DNA of 8,288 nucleotides, taken from NCBI GenBank assembly GCA_028701635.1, contig JAQVQJ010000052.1, positions 1 to 8,288 of the forward strand, written 5' to 3'. The position numbers were made by a program, and so were the translations under genes. Position 1 is the first letter of the stretch, and every line of letters begins with the position of its first letter. Below, piece after piece: positions 1 to 6,268 of the stretch. This stretch comes from Clostridia bacterium. Lineage in GTDB: Bacteria > Bacillota_A > Clostridia > Christensenellales > UBA1242. Under the pieces are notes generated by a model, which did not search any database, was not told where the DNA came from, and saw only the letters and a list, made by a program, of their open reading frames with translations.

Positions 1-339
1 ATCAAAAATATTATTTGCATCTTGTCTTGATGGTATTGAAAAGAAAAGAGCAGATATTGAAACCCATATAATTAATAGTTTATAAATTAAAATCATTTCT
101 TTTTTTAAAAGTAAAATTCCTATTATAGCTATTGCAATATTAAAAAAGAAAGGGAATATAGAAATTATGATATTTTTATAAGACCTTGATTCTTCATGGA
201 CTACATACCCTTCTGAAAAACTAAATAATTTGATTTTTTTAATTTTTACACCTAAAAATATGCATGCAAATGCATGTGCAAGTTCATGGATAGTAATTCC
301 AATAAATAATATTTTAGAAATAAAAACATTTAGGTTCAT
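1..339 (-). CDS. M50-like membrane zinc metalloprotease, C-terminus cut off by window edge
   Basis: The minus-strand frame from the ATG at 339 stays open to base 1, giving 113 visible residues; it is partial at its C-terminus. Residues 18-22 read HELAH, an HExxH zinc-binding motif set inside a hydrophobic N-terminal segment (about 5-30), the arrangement typical of M50/site-2-protease-like intramembrane peptidases. A polar stretch follows (about 31-52), then two hydrophobic segments (about 53-70 and 76-97) and an IPSRQDANNIF stretch. The third zinc ligand would lie downstream or is not obvious here. The start is well defined: a stop lies five codons upstream in frame, and the ATG follows the previous gene's stop by only 2 bases, so it is probably co-transcribed with the two pilin-like genes. 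Substrate is unknown; a role in processing or clearing the neighbouring membrane proteins is only inference. DUF3267-type HExxH membrane proteins are the main alternative. Confidence 0.72.
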   Translation of the reverse strand, partial: MNLNVFISKILFIGITIHELAHAFACIFLGVKIKKIKLFSFSEGYVVHEESRSYKNIIISIFPFFFNIAIAIIGILLLKKEMILIYKLLIIWVSISALFFSIPSRQDANNIFD

Positions 340-341
340 AT

Positions 342-731
342 CTATTTTTTCTCAAGGTATATTTTTTTATTTTCTTTTATAAAGAGGATTGTTTCTTCTT
401 TAATTTCTTTAAAATCTATTTCTAGTTCAATATTACTTTCTATAAAATATTCTTTTTCTTCATTTGATATTTTATATTTATTTCCTTCTTTTTCAATAGT
501 CCATGTTTTTTTTGGAGATGCATTTATTTCTTCAGAATAATTTTCTAACATTTCAGAAATATCTATATTTCCTTGTATTTTTTCATAAAAACTTTTAATC
601 TCTCTATTATCAATAATTTGCATATTTTTAGAATAAAGAGAAGTTGCTTGAATAATAATTAAGGAAAGCACAACTACAATAGAAAGCGATATTAAGATAT
701 ACTCTAAACTAACTTGTGCTTTTTGGTTCAC
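342..731 (-). CDS. Class III signal peptide (archaeal pilin-like) protein, GTG start
   Basis: This 129-residue protein starts with a short charged leader, then Gln6-Val-Ser-Leu-Glu10-Tyr11, followed by a hydrophobic helix (about 11-30). That matches the class III prepilin signal QxSxE(Y), which is known to be cut just before the Gln by an EppA-type prepilin peptidase. The hydrophobic stretch then forms the filament core or membrane anchor. The remaining about 95 residues are highly charged (Glu/Lys-rich, likely beta-strand and helix mix) and match nothing I recognise. The start is GTG at 729-731: no in-frame ATG lies upstream before a stop, the signal peptide begins right there, and AAGGA lies about 10 bases upstream. 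It sits 16 bases after another class III protein and 2 bases before the metalloprotease gene. Probable role: minor pilin or surface/secretion component; the exact function is unknown. Confidence 0.82.
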   Translation of the reverse strand: MNQKAQVSLEYILISLSIVVVLSLIIIQATSLYSKNMQIIDNREIKSFYEKIQGNIDISEMLENYSEEINASPKKTWTIEKEGNKYKISNEEKEYFIESNIELEIDFKEIKEETILFIKENKKIYLEKK

Positions 732-747
732 AGTTAATTTTTCCTTT

Positions 748-939
748 TCAATCTATTTTTTCTATCTGTTTAAACACATCATCTGCTTTGTCATCAACAG
801 TTTTATTTGCTTTAGTTGTTGTTTTTTGTAATTGTGTTACAACTACTAAAACTATAGCGATTATTGCTGCAATTAATATTATCATTTCAGCAGAAATTTG
901 TGCTTTTTGATCTTTAAATAAATCTTTTAATTTATTCAT
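748..939 (-). CDS. Short class III signal peptide pilin-like protein
   Basis: This 63-residue protein has a 13-residue Lys/Asp-rich leader, then Gln14-Ile-Ser-Ala-Glu18-Met, then a strongly hydrophobic helix (about 19-39), then a short polar tail. The QxSxE box at the charge-hydrophobic boundary is the class III prepilin signal, with predicted cleavage between Ala13 and Gln14. The mature product would be about 50 residues, little more than one long helix, as expected for a small major pilin or a filament-scaffold subunit. It is the first gene of a minus-strand unit followed by a second pilin-like gene and a membrane metalloprotease. No Shine-Dalgarno precedes the ATG, but a TATA-like box lies about 32-40 bases upstream, implying a very short leader. 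The + strand reading frame across this gene is a shadow. The filament type (adhesion pilus or other) cannot be told from here. Confidence 0.82.
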   Translation of the reverse strand: MNKLKDLFKDQKAQISAEMIILIAAIIAIVLVVVTQLQKTTTKANKTVDDKADDVFKQIEKID

Positions 940-970
940 AATTATTCAAATAATTTATTGGTTATAAGAT

Positions 971-978
971 TATTTAAA
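971..978 (-). promoter_or_regulatory. TATA box for the pilin-like operon
   Basis: On the minus strand the sequence TTTAAATA is preceded by an A-rich possible BRE (CCAAAAG). Archaeal transcription usually starts about 25 bases downstream, near 949, which leaves a leader of about 10 bases before the ATG at 939. This fits the lack of a Shine-Dalgarno site for that gene. The call rests on position and consensus only. Confidence 0.5.
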
Positions 979-1020
979 TCTTTTGGTTAGCTTTATTTTT
1001 TTGTTTTCTATTAGTTAAAA

Positions 1021-1040
1021 TAAAAAAAGAAAAAGAATAA
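1021..1040 (-). terminator. Oligo-T terminator after the copA/DsbA-like unit
   Basis: Immediately after the stop of the DsbA-like gene the minus strand reads a run of T tracts (TTATTC, TTTTTC, TTTTTTTA). Archaeal RNA polymerase is known to terminate at such U-rich tracts without a hairpin. The site also separates the copper unit from the downstream pilin operon, which has its own promoter. Confidence 0.5.
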
Positions 1041-1042
1041 AA

Positions 1043-1732
1043 TTATTGTGCTTCAGCAAGCTTTCTATCAATAACTTCTTTAAATACTTCGAATGGTTGA
1101 GCTCCAATTACCTTTTCTCCATTTATTAAAAATGCAGGTGTTCCGGTAACTCCTTGTGCTTGTCCATCTTTAAAATCATTTAAAACTTCTTCTTTCATAT
1201 CTCTGTTATCAACACAGCTATCAAATTTAGTTTGATTTAAACCAATTTCTTTTGCATATTGTTTATAGCTTTCAATTCCACCATCAACTCCACTTGAGAA
1301 TAATTTGTCTTGCATTTCATAGTATTTGTCTTGTTCTCCAGCACATTCTGCTGCTTCTGCAGCACCTTGAGCAAATTGATGTATACTTAATGGAAAATCT
1401 CTATATACAAATTTTACAAGTCCCTTATCTATATATTCTTTTTTAATAGAAGGGAATGTTTGTGTATGAAATCTTTGACAATAAGGACATTCATAATCAC
1501 TAAATTCAATTATTGTTACTGGTGCATTTGTATTACCTAAAAATGCATCGTCATCAATTAAATTTTGATAAGGATTATTAGTAGCAATAGCGTCTGTGTT
1601 TTCAGTTTCTGTTACTACCTCATTATTTTTACTAATTTGTGTGAATAGTATTGTTAAAGCTATTACAAGTATAGCTGAAAGTAAAATAATTATCCATTTT
1701 GAATTTTTGGATTGTTTTTTTTTATTTTTCAT
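1043..1732 (-). CDS. Membrane-anchored DsbA-family thiol-disulfide oxidoreductase
   Basis: A 229-residue protein with a Lys-rich N-terminus, one transmembrane or uncleaved signal segment (about 13-31), a Thr/Asn/Glu-rich linker, and a DsbA/thioredoxin-fold domain from about 60 to 229. The active site is Cys82-Pro-Tyr-Cys85 following EFSDYE, and the cis-proline loop is GTPA with Pro199. Both are standard for the DsbA-like DSBA/thioredoxin_4 family, which makes or shuffles disulfides in exported proteins. Cys130 and Cys173 in the helical insert may form a structural disulfide. The charge pattern puts the catalytic domain outside the cytoplasm. Its ATG is preceded by GGAG 8 bases away, and it begins only 14 bases after the copA stop, so the two genes are probably co-transcribed. 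In this island it may oxidise or reduce the cysteines of the exported Cys-rich, DUF411 or cupredoxin proteins (inference). The redox partner is not in the window. Confidence 0.9.
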   Translation of the reverse strand: MKNKKKQSKNSKWIIILLSAILVIALTILFTQISKNNEVVTETENTDAIATNNPYQNLIDDDAFLGNTNAPVTIIEFSDYECPYCQRFHTQTFPSIKKEYIDKGLVKFVYRDFPLSIHQFAQGAAEAAECAGEQDKYYEMQDKLFSSGVDGGIESYKQYAKEIGLNQTKFDSCVDNRDMKEEVLNDFKDGQAQGVTGTPAFLINGEKVIGAQPFEVFKEVIDRKLAEAQ

Positions 1733-1740
1733 TGTACTTA

Positions 1741-1744
1741 CTCC
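1741..1744 (-). promoter_or_regulatory. Shine-Dalgarno site of the DsbA-like gene
   Basis: GGAG on the minus strand, 8 bases before the ATG at 1732 and just after the copA stop codon. It shows that translation of this internal gene uses a Shine-Dalgarno site, unlike the first genes of the units here, and it fixes the start. Confidence 0.7.
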
Positions 1745-1746
1745 AT

Positions 1747-3915
1747 TTATAGTTTTTTAATTTTAAGTAACAACGAGTTACTTATAACACTTACACTACT
1801 AAGTGCCATTGCTCCGCCTGCTATCATTGGATTTAAAAGCCATCCTGTTAAAGGGTACAATAATCCTGCTGCAATTGGTATTCCTAGAACATTATAAAAT
1901 AATGCCCAGAACATATTTTGTTTTATTTTTGTCATTGTAATTTTACTTAGTTTTATTGCTTTACTAACATCTGTAAGGTCATTTTTCATTAGAACAATGT
2001 TTCCAGTCTCCATTGCAACATCTGCCCCAGACCCCATAGCAATTCCAATATCTGCTTGAGCAATAGCAGGACCATCGTTGATTCCATCTCCAACCATGGC
2101 TACTTTACCTAATTTTTGTAAATCTTTAACATAGTTTGCTTTATCTTCAGGTAAGACTTCAGCAAAATAATTTTGAATGTTTACTTTTTTTGCAATTGCT
2201 TTTGCGGTTCTAATGTTATCTCCAGTAATCATATATACAATTATATTTTGTTCTTGTAATTTTTTAATTGCATAACTTGAACTTTCTTTAATTTCATCTG
2301 CAACAGCAACAAGACCAATTAAAGTATTATTTTCAGCAAGCATCATTACTGTTTTTCCATCGTTTTCTAGGTTTTCAATTATTTGTTTATTTTTACTAAC
2401 ATCTACATTTTTTTTATTCATTAATCTTAAATTTCCAAAATAATAAATGTTATTGTTTATTTTTGCTGTAATTCCGTGTCCTGCAATTGCATTAAAATCA
2501 ATTACTTTAATTAAATTTAAATTTTCTGCTTTATTGACAATTGCTTCAGCTAAAGGGTGTTCACTTGCTTTTTCAATACTTGCAGCAATCGTAAGTAGTT
2601 CATCTTTATTTAATTTATTTAAACTTATGATGTCTGTAACTTCTGGTTTCCCTTTAGTTATTGTTCCGGTTTTATCTAAAATTACATATTTTATTTTATG
2701 TGCAATTTCTAATGCTTCCCCTCCTTTAATTAAAATCCCTTCTTTTGCACCTTTCCCTGTCCCTACCATTATTGCAGTAGGTGTTGCAAGTCCTAATGCG
2801 CAAGGACATGCTATTACTAATACAGCAATGCTTGTTAATAGTGCAAAATTAAATCCTGCACCTACTAAAAAATACCAAATTAAAAAAGTTGTAATTGCAA
2901 TTAATAATATTATTGGCACAAAATAAGATGATATATTATCTGCAAATCTTTGTATTGGTGCTTTACTTCCTTGAGCGTCTTCTATTAATTTAATTATTCT
3001 TGCAAGAGTTGTGTTTGACCCAACTCTTGTTGCAACAAAACTTAAAGTTCCAAATTTATTAATAGTTCCACCAATAACATTGTCTCCAGTTATTTTCTCA
3101 ATTGAAATACTTTCTCCTGTAACCATTGATTCATCAACAGTTGAAGATCCTTCAATTACTTTTCCATCAACAGGTATTTTTTCTCCTGGTTTTACAATTA
3201 TAACGTCCCCTTCTATAACTTCATCAACAGGTATTTTTATTTCAATATTATTTCTAATTACTGTTGCAATTTTAGGTTTAAGTTCAATTAATGCTTTTAT
3301 AGCATCTGATGTTCTTTGTTTTGCTTTTGCTTCAAGAAGTCTACCTAATATAACTATTGTGATTAATACTGCACTTGCTTCAAAATAAAGATGCATTCCA
3401 TTTGTAAATAGAATATAAACACTGAAAAAATATGCAGCAGAAGTACCAAGTACTATTAATGTGTCCATGTTAGCTGTTTTTACTTTTAAAGCTGTAAATG
3501 CACTTTTATACATTTGTCCTGCAACAATAAATTGTATTGGAGTTGCAAGAAGCCAAATAATATAGTTTTGAAATGGAATTTGATTTATTGTAAAAAACAT
3601 ACTTAAAACAAACACTGGTATTGTTAAAATTAAACTAAATATAAATTTATTTTTAAGGTTTTTAATTTCTTTTTTTTCATTTTCTGAATTGTTTGTTTTT
3701 CCTGTATTTAAATTTGCTCCATAACCTTTACTTTTAACCACTGAAATTAATGTGTCAGGTGTGAGTTTATTTTCATTATATTGAATAGTTGCTTTGTTTG
3801 TAGTTAAGTTTACATTTGATTTAACTACTCCATCTGTTTTAGTTAATGCTTTGTTAATAACTGCTGAGCAGCTCGCACAATGCATTCCATTTATGTCAAG
3901 TGTAATTTTTTTCAT
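1747..3915 (-). CDS. copA: Cu+-transporting P1B-type ATPase CopA
   Basis: A 722-residue, full-length copper-exporting ATPase. It has one N-terminal HMA domain (about 3-68) with GMHCASC (Cys13, Cys16), then eight predicted membrane helices. The actuator domain carries TGES (267-270), the ion-binding CPC is at 370-372, the phosphorylation site is DKTGT (Asp414), the P1B signature is SEHPLAEA (451-458), and the hinge is GDGIND (609-614). The TM7 YN (674-675) and TM8 Met-x2-SS (703-707) residues, together with CPC, define the Cu+/Ag+ class (P1B-1). The family drives Cu+ out of the cytosol at the expense of ATP. No Shine-Dalgarno precedes the ATG, and an in-frame TGA three codons upstream fixes this start. 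A TATA-like TTTATTTTAA 24-33 bases upstream would give a leaderless message. The DsbA-like gene follows 14 bases downstream. Several open frames on the opposite strand within this gene are shadows. Confidence 0.97.
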   Translation of the reverse strand: MKKITLDINGMHCASCSAVINKALTKTDGVVKSNVNLTTNKATIQYNENKLTPDTLISVVKSKGYGANLNTGKTNNSENEKKEIKNLKNKFIFSLILTIPVFVLSMFFTINQIPFQNYIIWLLATPIQFIVAGQMYKSAFTALKVKTANMDTLIVLGTSAAYFFSVYILFTNGMHLYFEASAVLITIVILGRLLEAKAKQRTSDAIKALIELKPKIATVIRNNIEIKIPVDEVIEGDVIIVKPGEKIPVDGKVIEGSSTVDESMVTGESISIEKITGDNVIGGTINKFGTLSFVATRVGSNTTLARIIKLIEDAQGSKAPIQRFADNISSYFVPIILLIAITTFLIWYFLVGAGFNFALLTSIAVLVIACPCALGLATPTAIMVGTGKGAKEGILIKGGEALEIAHKIKYVILDKTGTITKGKPEVTDIISLNKLNKDELLTIAASIEKASEHPLAEAIVNKAENLNLIKVIDFNAIAGHGITAKINNNIYYFGNLRLMNKKNVDVSKNKQIIENLENDGKTVMMLAENNTLIGLVAVADEIKESSSYAIKKLQEQNIIVYMITGDNIRTAKAIAKKVNIQNYFAEVLPEDKANYVKDLQKLGKVAMVGDGINDGPAIAQADIGIAMGSGADVAMETGNIVLMKNDLTDVSKAIKLSKITMTKIKQNMFWALFYNVLGIPIAAGLLYPLTGWLLNPMIAGGAMALSSVSVISNSLLLKIKKL

Positions 3916-3938
3916 ATTTAATCAAATTTATGTTTTTT

Positions 3939-3948
3939 TTAAAATAAA
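3939..3948 (-). promoter_or_regulatory. Possible TATA box giving a leaderless copA transcript
   Basis: TTTATTTTAA on the minus strand lies 24-33 bases before the copA ATG, the spacing expected for a leaderless archaeal message, and copA has no Shine-Dalgarno site. A second candidate, TTTATAAT at 3975-3982, would start transcription near 3953 and give a leader of about 38 bases. Sequence alone does not decide between them. Confidence 0.4.
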
Positions 3949-3974
3949 GAATATTACATATTTCTCCTTTTTAA

Positions 3975-4000
3975 TTATAAATGTTATTTTTGGTAATAAC
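3975..4000 (-). promoter_or_regulatory. Upstream copA promoter candidate with adjoining inverted repeat
   Basis: On the minus strand, TTTATAAT (3975-3982) is directly preceded by an inverted repeat with 6-base arms, GTTATT-N6-AATAAC (3983-4000). The repeat would cover the BRE position of this TATA box, where a repressor could block TFB. The repeat is AT-rich and differs from the other palindromes in the island, so it may be coincidence. Confidence 0.3.
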
Positions 4001-4092
4001 TATTATTTTCCCTTATTACAATATTTAGATGGCTTGTTTGGAATTTAATTTATTTTTTATGTAATTGTAGTTGCATCACTAAAATTAAGATC

Positions 4093-5439
4093 TTATTTAA
4101 CAATAAATGTCCCAGGTATCATACCCATCCAACAACTCCATCTAATAGTTCCTGCTTCAGTTGGTGTGAATTCAATTGTTTGTTCGCCTGGTTTTACATC
4201 AAAGGCTAAGTTGTAACTTGGGACTTGAATAGCATTATTACATCCATTAAGTTCTTTTCCATTAATTATCCATTTTACTGGAATTCCTTTTTTAAGAATA
4301 AACTTATTTGGTTCAAAACCATTATTTGTAACATCCATTCTTATTTCTTGAAATCCATCCTTTAAGGTTATTTGTGGTGAATTTGGATCTTCAATTGTGT
4401 TTACTTTAGTTATATTATTGCTGCTAACAATTGCACCAATATCATATCCTGAACCAGTTAAAATTAACCCATTATTTAACATAATTACTCCAAGTATTAT
4501 CACTACTATTCCAGATAATTTTAATATTTTTTGAGTAACTTTGCTTGAAACAAAACTTGCAAAATATCCAAATCCAATCATTACTGGTAATGTTCCAAGT
4601 CCAAATACTAATAATAGTTTAGCTCCTTCAAGCATGCTACCAGTTCCTGCTGCCATAATGTAAATTGCTTGAAGTGGACCACAGGCTATCATTAATCCAT
4701 TAAGAAGTCCGATTATTAATGGGCTGTTTGATTTATTTGAATTTGTTCCAATAAATTTACTAATTATTTTTGGTGTTTTAAATTGTATTTTTCTAAGTGT
4801 TGGAAAAACATTTAGCATTTTTAATCCAAATAAAATTAAAAACAATCCTGCTAATAACCCAATTAATCCTCTCATACTTGGAGTGAATGCGATAAATGAT
4901 CCTAATAAACCAAATAATGCACCAATAATTGTATATGATATTGTTTTTCCTAAACCATACATTAAATGAGAATTATGTGGTTTTTTTCCATTTTTTACAT
5001 CTTTTGCAGTGTAGCTAATAACAAATCCACCACACATACTAATACAATGAAATCCAGTTAATATACCTACAAAGAATAATAATCCAAGGCTCATGTTTTG
5101 ACTAATGCTTGGCATTTGTATTCCTTCAATAAAATGGAATAAAAAATATATTGCAATTAATAATCCTATTATTAAAAATATCCATCCAGCTTTACTAATT
5201 TTTGTTTTTTTATTTGAATCTTCTATTATATAACAGGTGTATTTTTTTTCTTCAATTTTATATAATATTTCATCTAAGTTTGTTTTTGTGTTATCAAAAG
5301 TTACTTCTCCTTCTTCTTTGGAATAATTGAAGGTAATTTGTTTAACTCCTTTTATTTTTTGTGCTTGTTTAATTATTATTTTTTCGCAGCTTTCGCAAGT
5401 TGTTCCTTCTGCTTTAAATTTTCTTTTTATCATCACCAT
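4093..5439 (-). CDS. HMA - DsbD/SafE-like membrane core - cupredoxin fusion protein
   Basis: A 448-residue protein made of three parts. An N-terminal HMA metal-binding domain (about 4-70) has GTTCESC with Cys15 and Cys18. A polytopic membrane core (about 84-325) has GILTGFHCISMCGG (Cys132, Cys136) and IACGPLQAIY (Cys253), the signature of the DsbD_2/'TauE/SafE, UreH-like' family. A C-terminal exported cupredoxin-like domain (about 355-448) has Cys400 after LNG and ends in WSCWMGMIPGTF (Cys436, Met438, Met440), plausible copper ligands. Such fusions are often annotated as sulfite exporters, but the flanking metal domains and copper neighbours point to moving copper or reducing power across the membrane. 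The start at 5439 is favoured by AGGTAATC, close to the full anti-SD complement, ending 4 bases upstream; an alternative Met lies at 5433. It overlaps the chaperone gene by 26 bases, so the two are translationally linked. Confidence 0.88.
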   Translation of the reverse strand: MVMIKRKFKAEGTTCESCEKIIIKQAQKIKGVKQITFNYSKEEGEVTFDNTKTNLDEILYKIEEKKYTCYIIEDSNKKTKISKAGWIFLIIGLLIAIYFLFHFIEGIQMPSISQNMSLGLLFFVGILTGFHCISMCGGFVISYTAKDVKNGKKPHNSHLMYGLGKTISYTIIGALFGLLGSFIAFTPSMRGLIGLLAGLFLILFGLKMLNVFPTLRKIQFKTPKIISKFIGTNSNKSNSPLIIGLLNGLMIACGPLQAIYIMAAGTGSMLEGAKLLLVFGLGTLPVMIGFGYFASFVSSKVTQKILKLSGIVVIILGVIMLNNGLILTGSGYDIGAIVSSNNITKVNTIEDPNSPQITLKDGFQEIRMDVTNNGFEPNKFILKKGIPVKWIINGKELNGCNNAIQVPSYNLAFDVKPGEQTIEFTPTEAGTIRWSCWMGMIPGTFIVK

Positions 5440-5647
5440 ATGTGATTACCTTGTAGCCTTCATTTTCAATAATTGATTTTATTTTTTCTACTGTTATTTT
5501 AGTTTCATCAAATGTAACTATAACTGTATTTTCTTTGTAGGATATTTGGGTGTTCATTACTCCAGTTGTTTCATCTAATTCATCTTTAACTAATGTTTCA
5601 CAACTAACGCAGTGCATCCCTGTGGTTTTAAATAACATTTTTGTCAT
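5414..5647 (-). CDS. copZ: CopZ-like HMA copper chaperone
   Basis: A 77-residue single-domain protein covering one HMA fold, with GMHCVSC (Cys13, Cys16) at the usual place for CxxC metal binding and no signal peptide or membrane segment. Free-standing HMA proteins of this size carry Cu+ in the cytosol and hand it to CopA-type ATPases or their regulators. It is the first gene of the leftward copper unit and overlaps the HMA-SafE-cupredoxin gene by 26 bases. AAGGAT lies about 10 bases before the ATG. Met4 is a possible shorter start that would not affect the domain. The operator-like repeats at 5711-5750 lie upstream of its promoter. Metal specificity (Cu+ versus another soft metal) is inferred from the motif and neighbours. 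The symbol reflects role similarity, not proven orthology. Confidence 0.88.
   Translation of the reverse strand: MTKMLFKTTGMHCVSCETLVKDELDETTGVMNTQISYKENTVIVTFDETKITVEKIKSIIENEGYKVITYGDDKKKI
5444..5451 (-). promoter_or_regulatory. Strong Shine-Dalgarno inside the chaperone gene, for the fusion gene
   Basis: AGGTAATC on the minus strand matches the canonical SD extension AGGTGATC at 7 of 8 positions and lies 4 bases before the ATG at 5439. It lies within the copZ coding sequence, supports the upstream start of the overlapping gene, and suggests tight coupling of the two products. Confidence 0.6.
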
Positions 5648-5694
5648 AATTTTTCTATCCTTAATTTATTTATTTTTAATTTTTATTATTATTT

Positions 5695-5705
5695 TGTAAT
5701 AAATA
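5695..5705 (-). promoter_or_regulatory. Possible TATA box of the leftward copper unit
   Basis: GATATTTATTA on the minus strand lies just downstream of the operator-like repeats (5711-5750). A start about 25 bases on, near 5676, would leave a leader of about 29 bases that contains the AAGGAT site of the chaperone gene. The region is very AT-rich, so other TATA-like strings nearby are possible. Confidence 0.35.
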
Positions 5706-5710
5706 TCTGT

Positions 5711-5742
5711 TTGAAACTACTTATGTATTTTACTTGAAACTA
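5711..5742. repeat. Direct repeat TTGAAACTA, two copies 23 bases apart
   Basis: The nonamer TTGAAACTA occurs at 5711-5719 and 5734-5742, a start-to-start distance of 23 bases, about two turns of DNA, so both would face the same side of the helix. The second copy is the left half of the GAAACTAGTTTC palindrome. The first is followed by CTTATG and looks like a half-site. This could allow binding of two dimers in the divergent promoter region. Confidence 0.5.
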
Positions 5743-5750
5743 GTTTCTTG
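5734..5750. promoter_or_regulatory. Operator candidate O1 in the divergent copper promoter region
   Basis: TTGAAACTAGTTTCTTG contains a perfect 12-base palindrome, GAAACTAGTTTC (5736-5747). It ends directly before the BRE/TATA of the rightward DUF411 gene and lies upstream of the leftward promoter, so one bound protein could affect both. It matches a site before the regulator gene (6707-6723) at 13 of 17 positions, consensus TTRAAACWWGTTTMTTG. The site is visible; binding by the local regulator is inference. Confidence 0.6.
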
Positions 5751-5763
5751 TAAATTTATATAA
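5750..5763 (+). promoter_or_regulatory. BRE/TATA promoter of the DUF411 gene (leaderless)
   Basis: GTAAA (possible BRE) is followed by TTTATATAA (5755-5763), a strong archaeal TATA box. Transcription starting about 25 bases from its centre would begin around 5784, within a few bases of the ATG at 5787. The gene has no Shine-Dalgarno site, consistent with a leaderless message. Confidence 0.65.
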
Positions 5764-5786
5764 GTGGTTACTTTGCTAATATTTTT

Positions 5787-6254
5787 ATGTTATCTAAAAA
5801 ATTAATTTGGGTTGTTGCAATTATTTTAATTGCAAGTATAGTTTATTTTATATCTAATGGTTTTGTGAAAAAGGAAAATTCAGTTTATGCAGGAAAAGTG
5901 ATTTTATATAAAGATCCTACATGTGGGTGTTGTTCTGAATATGCGTCTTATCTTAAAAGTAATGGTTTTAATGTTAAAATAATTACAATTGATGATATGG
6001 CTAGTATTAAACAAAAGTATGGAATTCCAAGTAATTTAGAAAGTTGTCATACTGCTATTTTTGGAGATTACTTTGTTGAAGGCCATGTGCCTATTGAGTC
6101 TGTTGAAAAAATGCTAACTGAAAAACCAGCAATTAACGGTATTTCCCTACCAGATATGCCTCCTGGGTCACCTGGTATGCCTGGCATAAAAAATGAAATT
6201 TTTAAAGTTTATTCAATAACAGATGATGGGTATGATATATTTCAAAACATATAA
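5787..6254 (+). CDS. DUF411 metal-binding protein, membrane-anchored
   Basis: A 155-residue protein with one N-terminal hydrophobic segment (about 7-23, signal anchor) and a DUF411 domain from about 36 to 153. Diagnostic features are KDPTCGCC (Cys46, Cys48, Cys49) after a thioredoxin-like first strand, SCHTA (Cys87, His88), EGHVP (His100), and the Pro/Gly/Met loop PDMPPGSPGMPG (122-133). These cysteines, histidines and methionines are conserved in the family, and its genes are commonly found with copper resistance genes, so the protein likely binds Cu outside the cytoplasm. The biochemical role of the family is not established to my knowledge. It is the first gene of the rightward unit, has its own strong TATA box and operator candidate, and is followed 14 bases later by the Cys-rich protein gene with a good Shine-Dalgarno site. 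Confidence 0.92.
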   Translation: MLSKKLIWVVAIILIASIVYFISNGFVKKENSVYAGKVILYKDPTCGCCSEYASYLKSNGFNVKIITIDDMASIKQKYGIPSNLESCHTAIFGDYFVEGHVPIESVEKMLTEKPAINGISLPDMPPGSPGMPGIKNEIFKVYSITDDGYDIFQNI

Positions 6255-6257
6255 AAT

Positions 6258-6262
6258 AGGAG
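6258..6262 (+). promoter_or_regulatory. Shine-Dalgarno site of the Cys-rich protein gene
   Basis: AGGAG, 6 bases before the ATG at 6269 and just after the DUF411 stop codon. It shows that the small downstream frame is truly translated and belongs to the same transcript. Confidence 0.75.
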
Positions 6263-6268
6263 TTTAAT

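Noticed and set aside
768..776. GTTTAAAC-like 8-base palindrome resembling the operator core
   Set aside because: The half-site order is reversed with no spacer compared with AAAC-NN-GTTT, and it lies inside a coding region.
716..910. 64-residue + strand open frame over the pilin-like genes
   Set aside because: It lies opposite two genes with clear class III signal peptides; its hydrophobic residues come from the complement of the helix-coding and AT-rich codons. No promoter or ribosome site fits.
1252..1446. 64-residue + strand open frame
   Set aside because: It is opposite the DsbA-like gene, which has an intact CPYC active site; a shadow frame.
1712..1897. 61-residue + strand open frame
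   Set aside because: It spans the copA/DsbA junction on the opposite strand and covers conserved CopA C-terminal codons; no initiation signal.
2447..3388. Two long + strand open frames (159 and 125 residues)
   Set aside because: Both are complements of conserved CopA domains; the length reflects codon bias (few TTA/CTA/TCA in phase), not a gene.
3794..4048. 84-residue + strand open frame extending into the copA upstream region
   Set aside because: Its first half is the complement of the CopA HMA domain and its tail is low-complexity AT-rich intergenic sequence; no family or ribosome site.
4093..5439. Sulfite exporter or urease accessory role for the membrane fusion
   Set aside because: The name only reflects the membrane-core family; HMA and cupredoxin domains plus copper neighbours make copper or redox transfer more likely.
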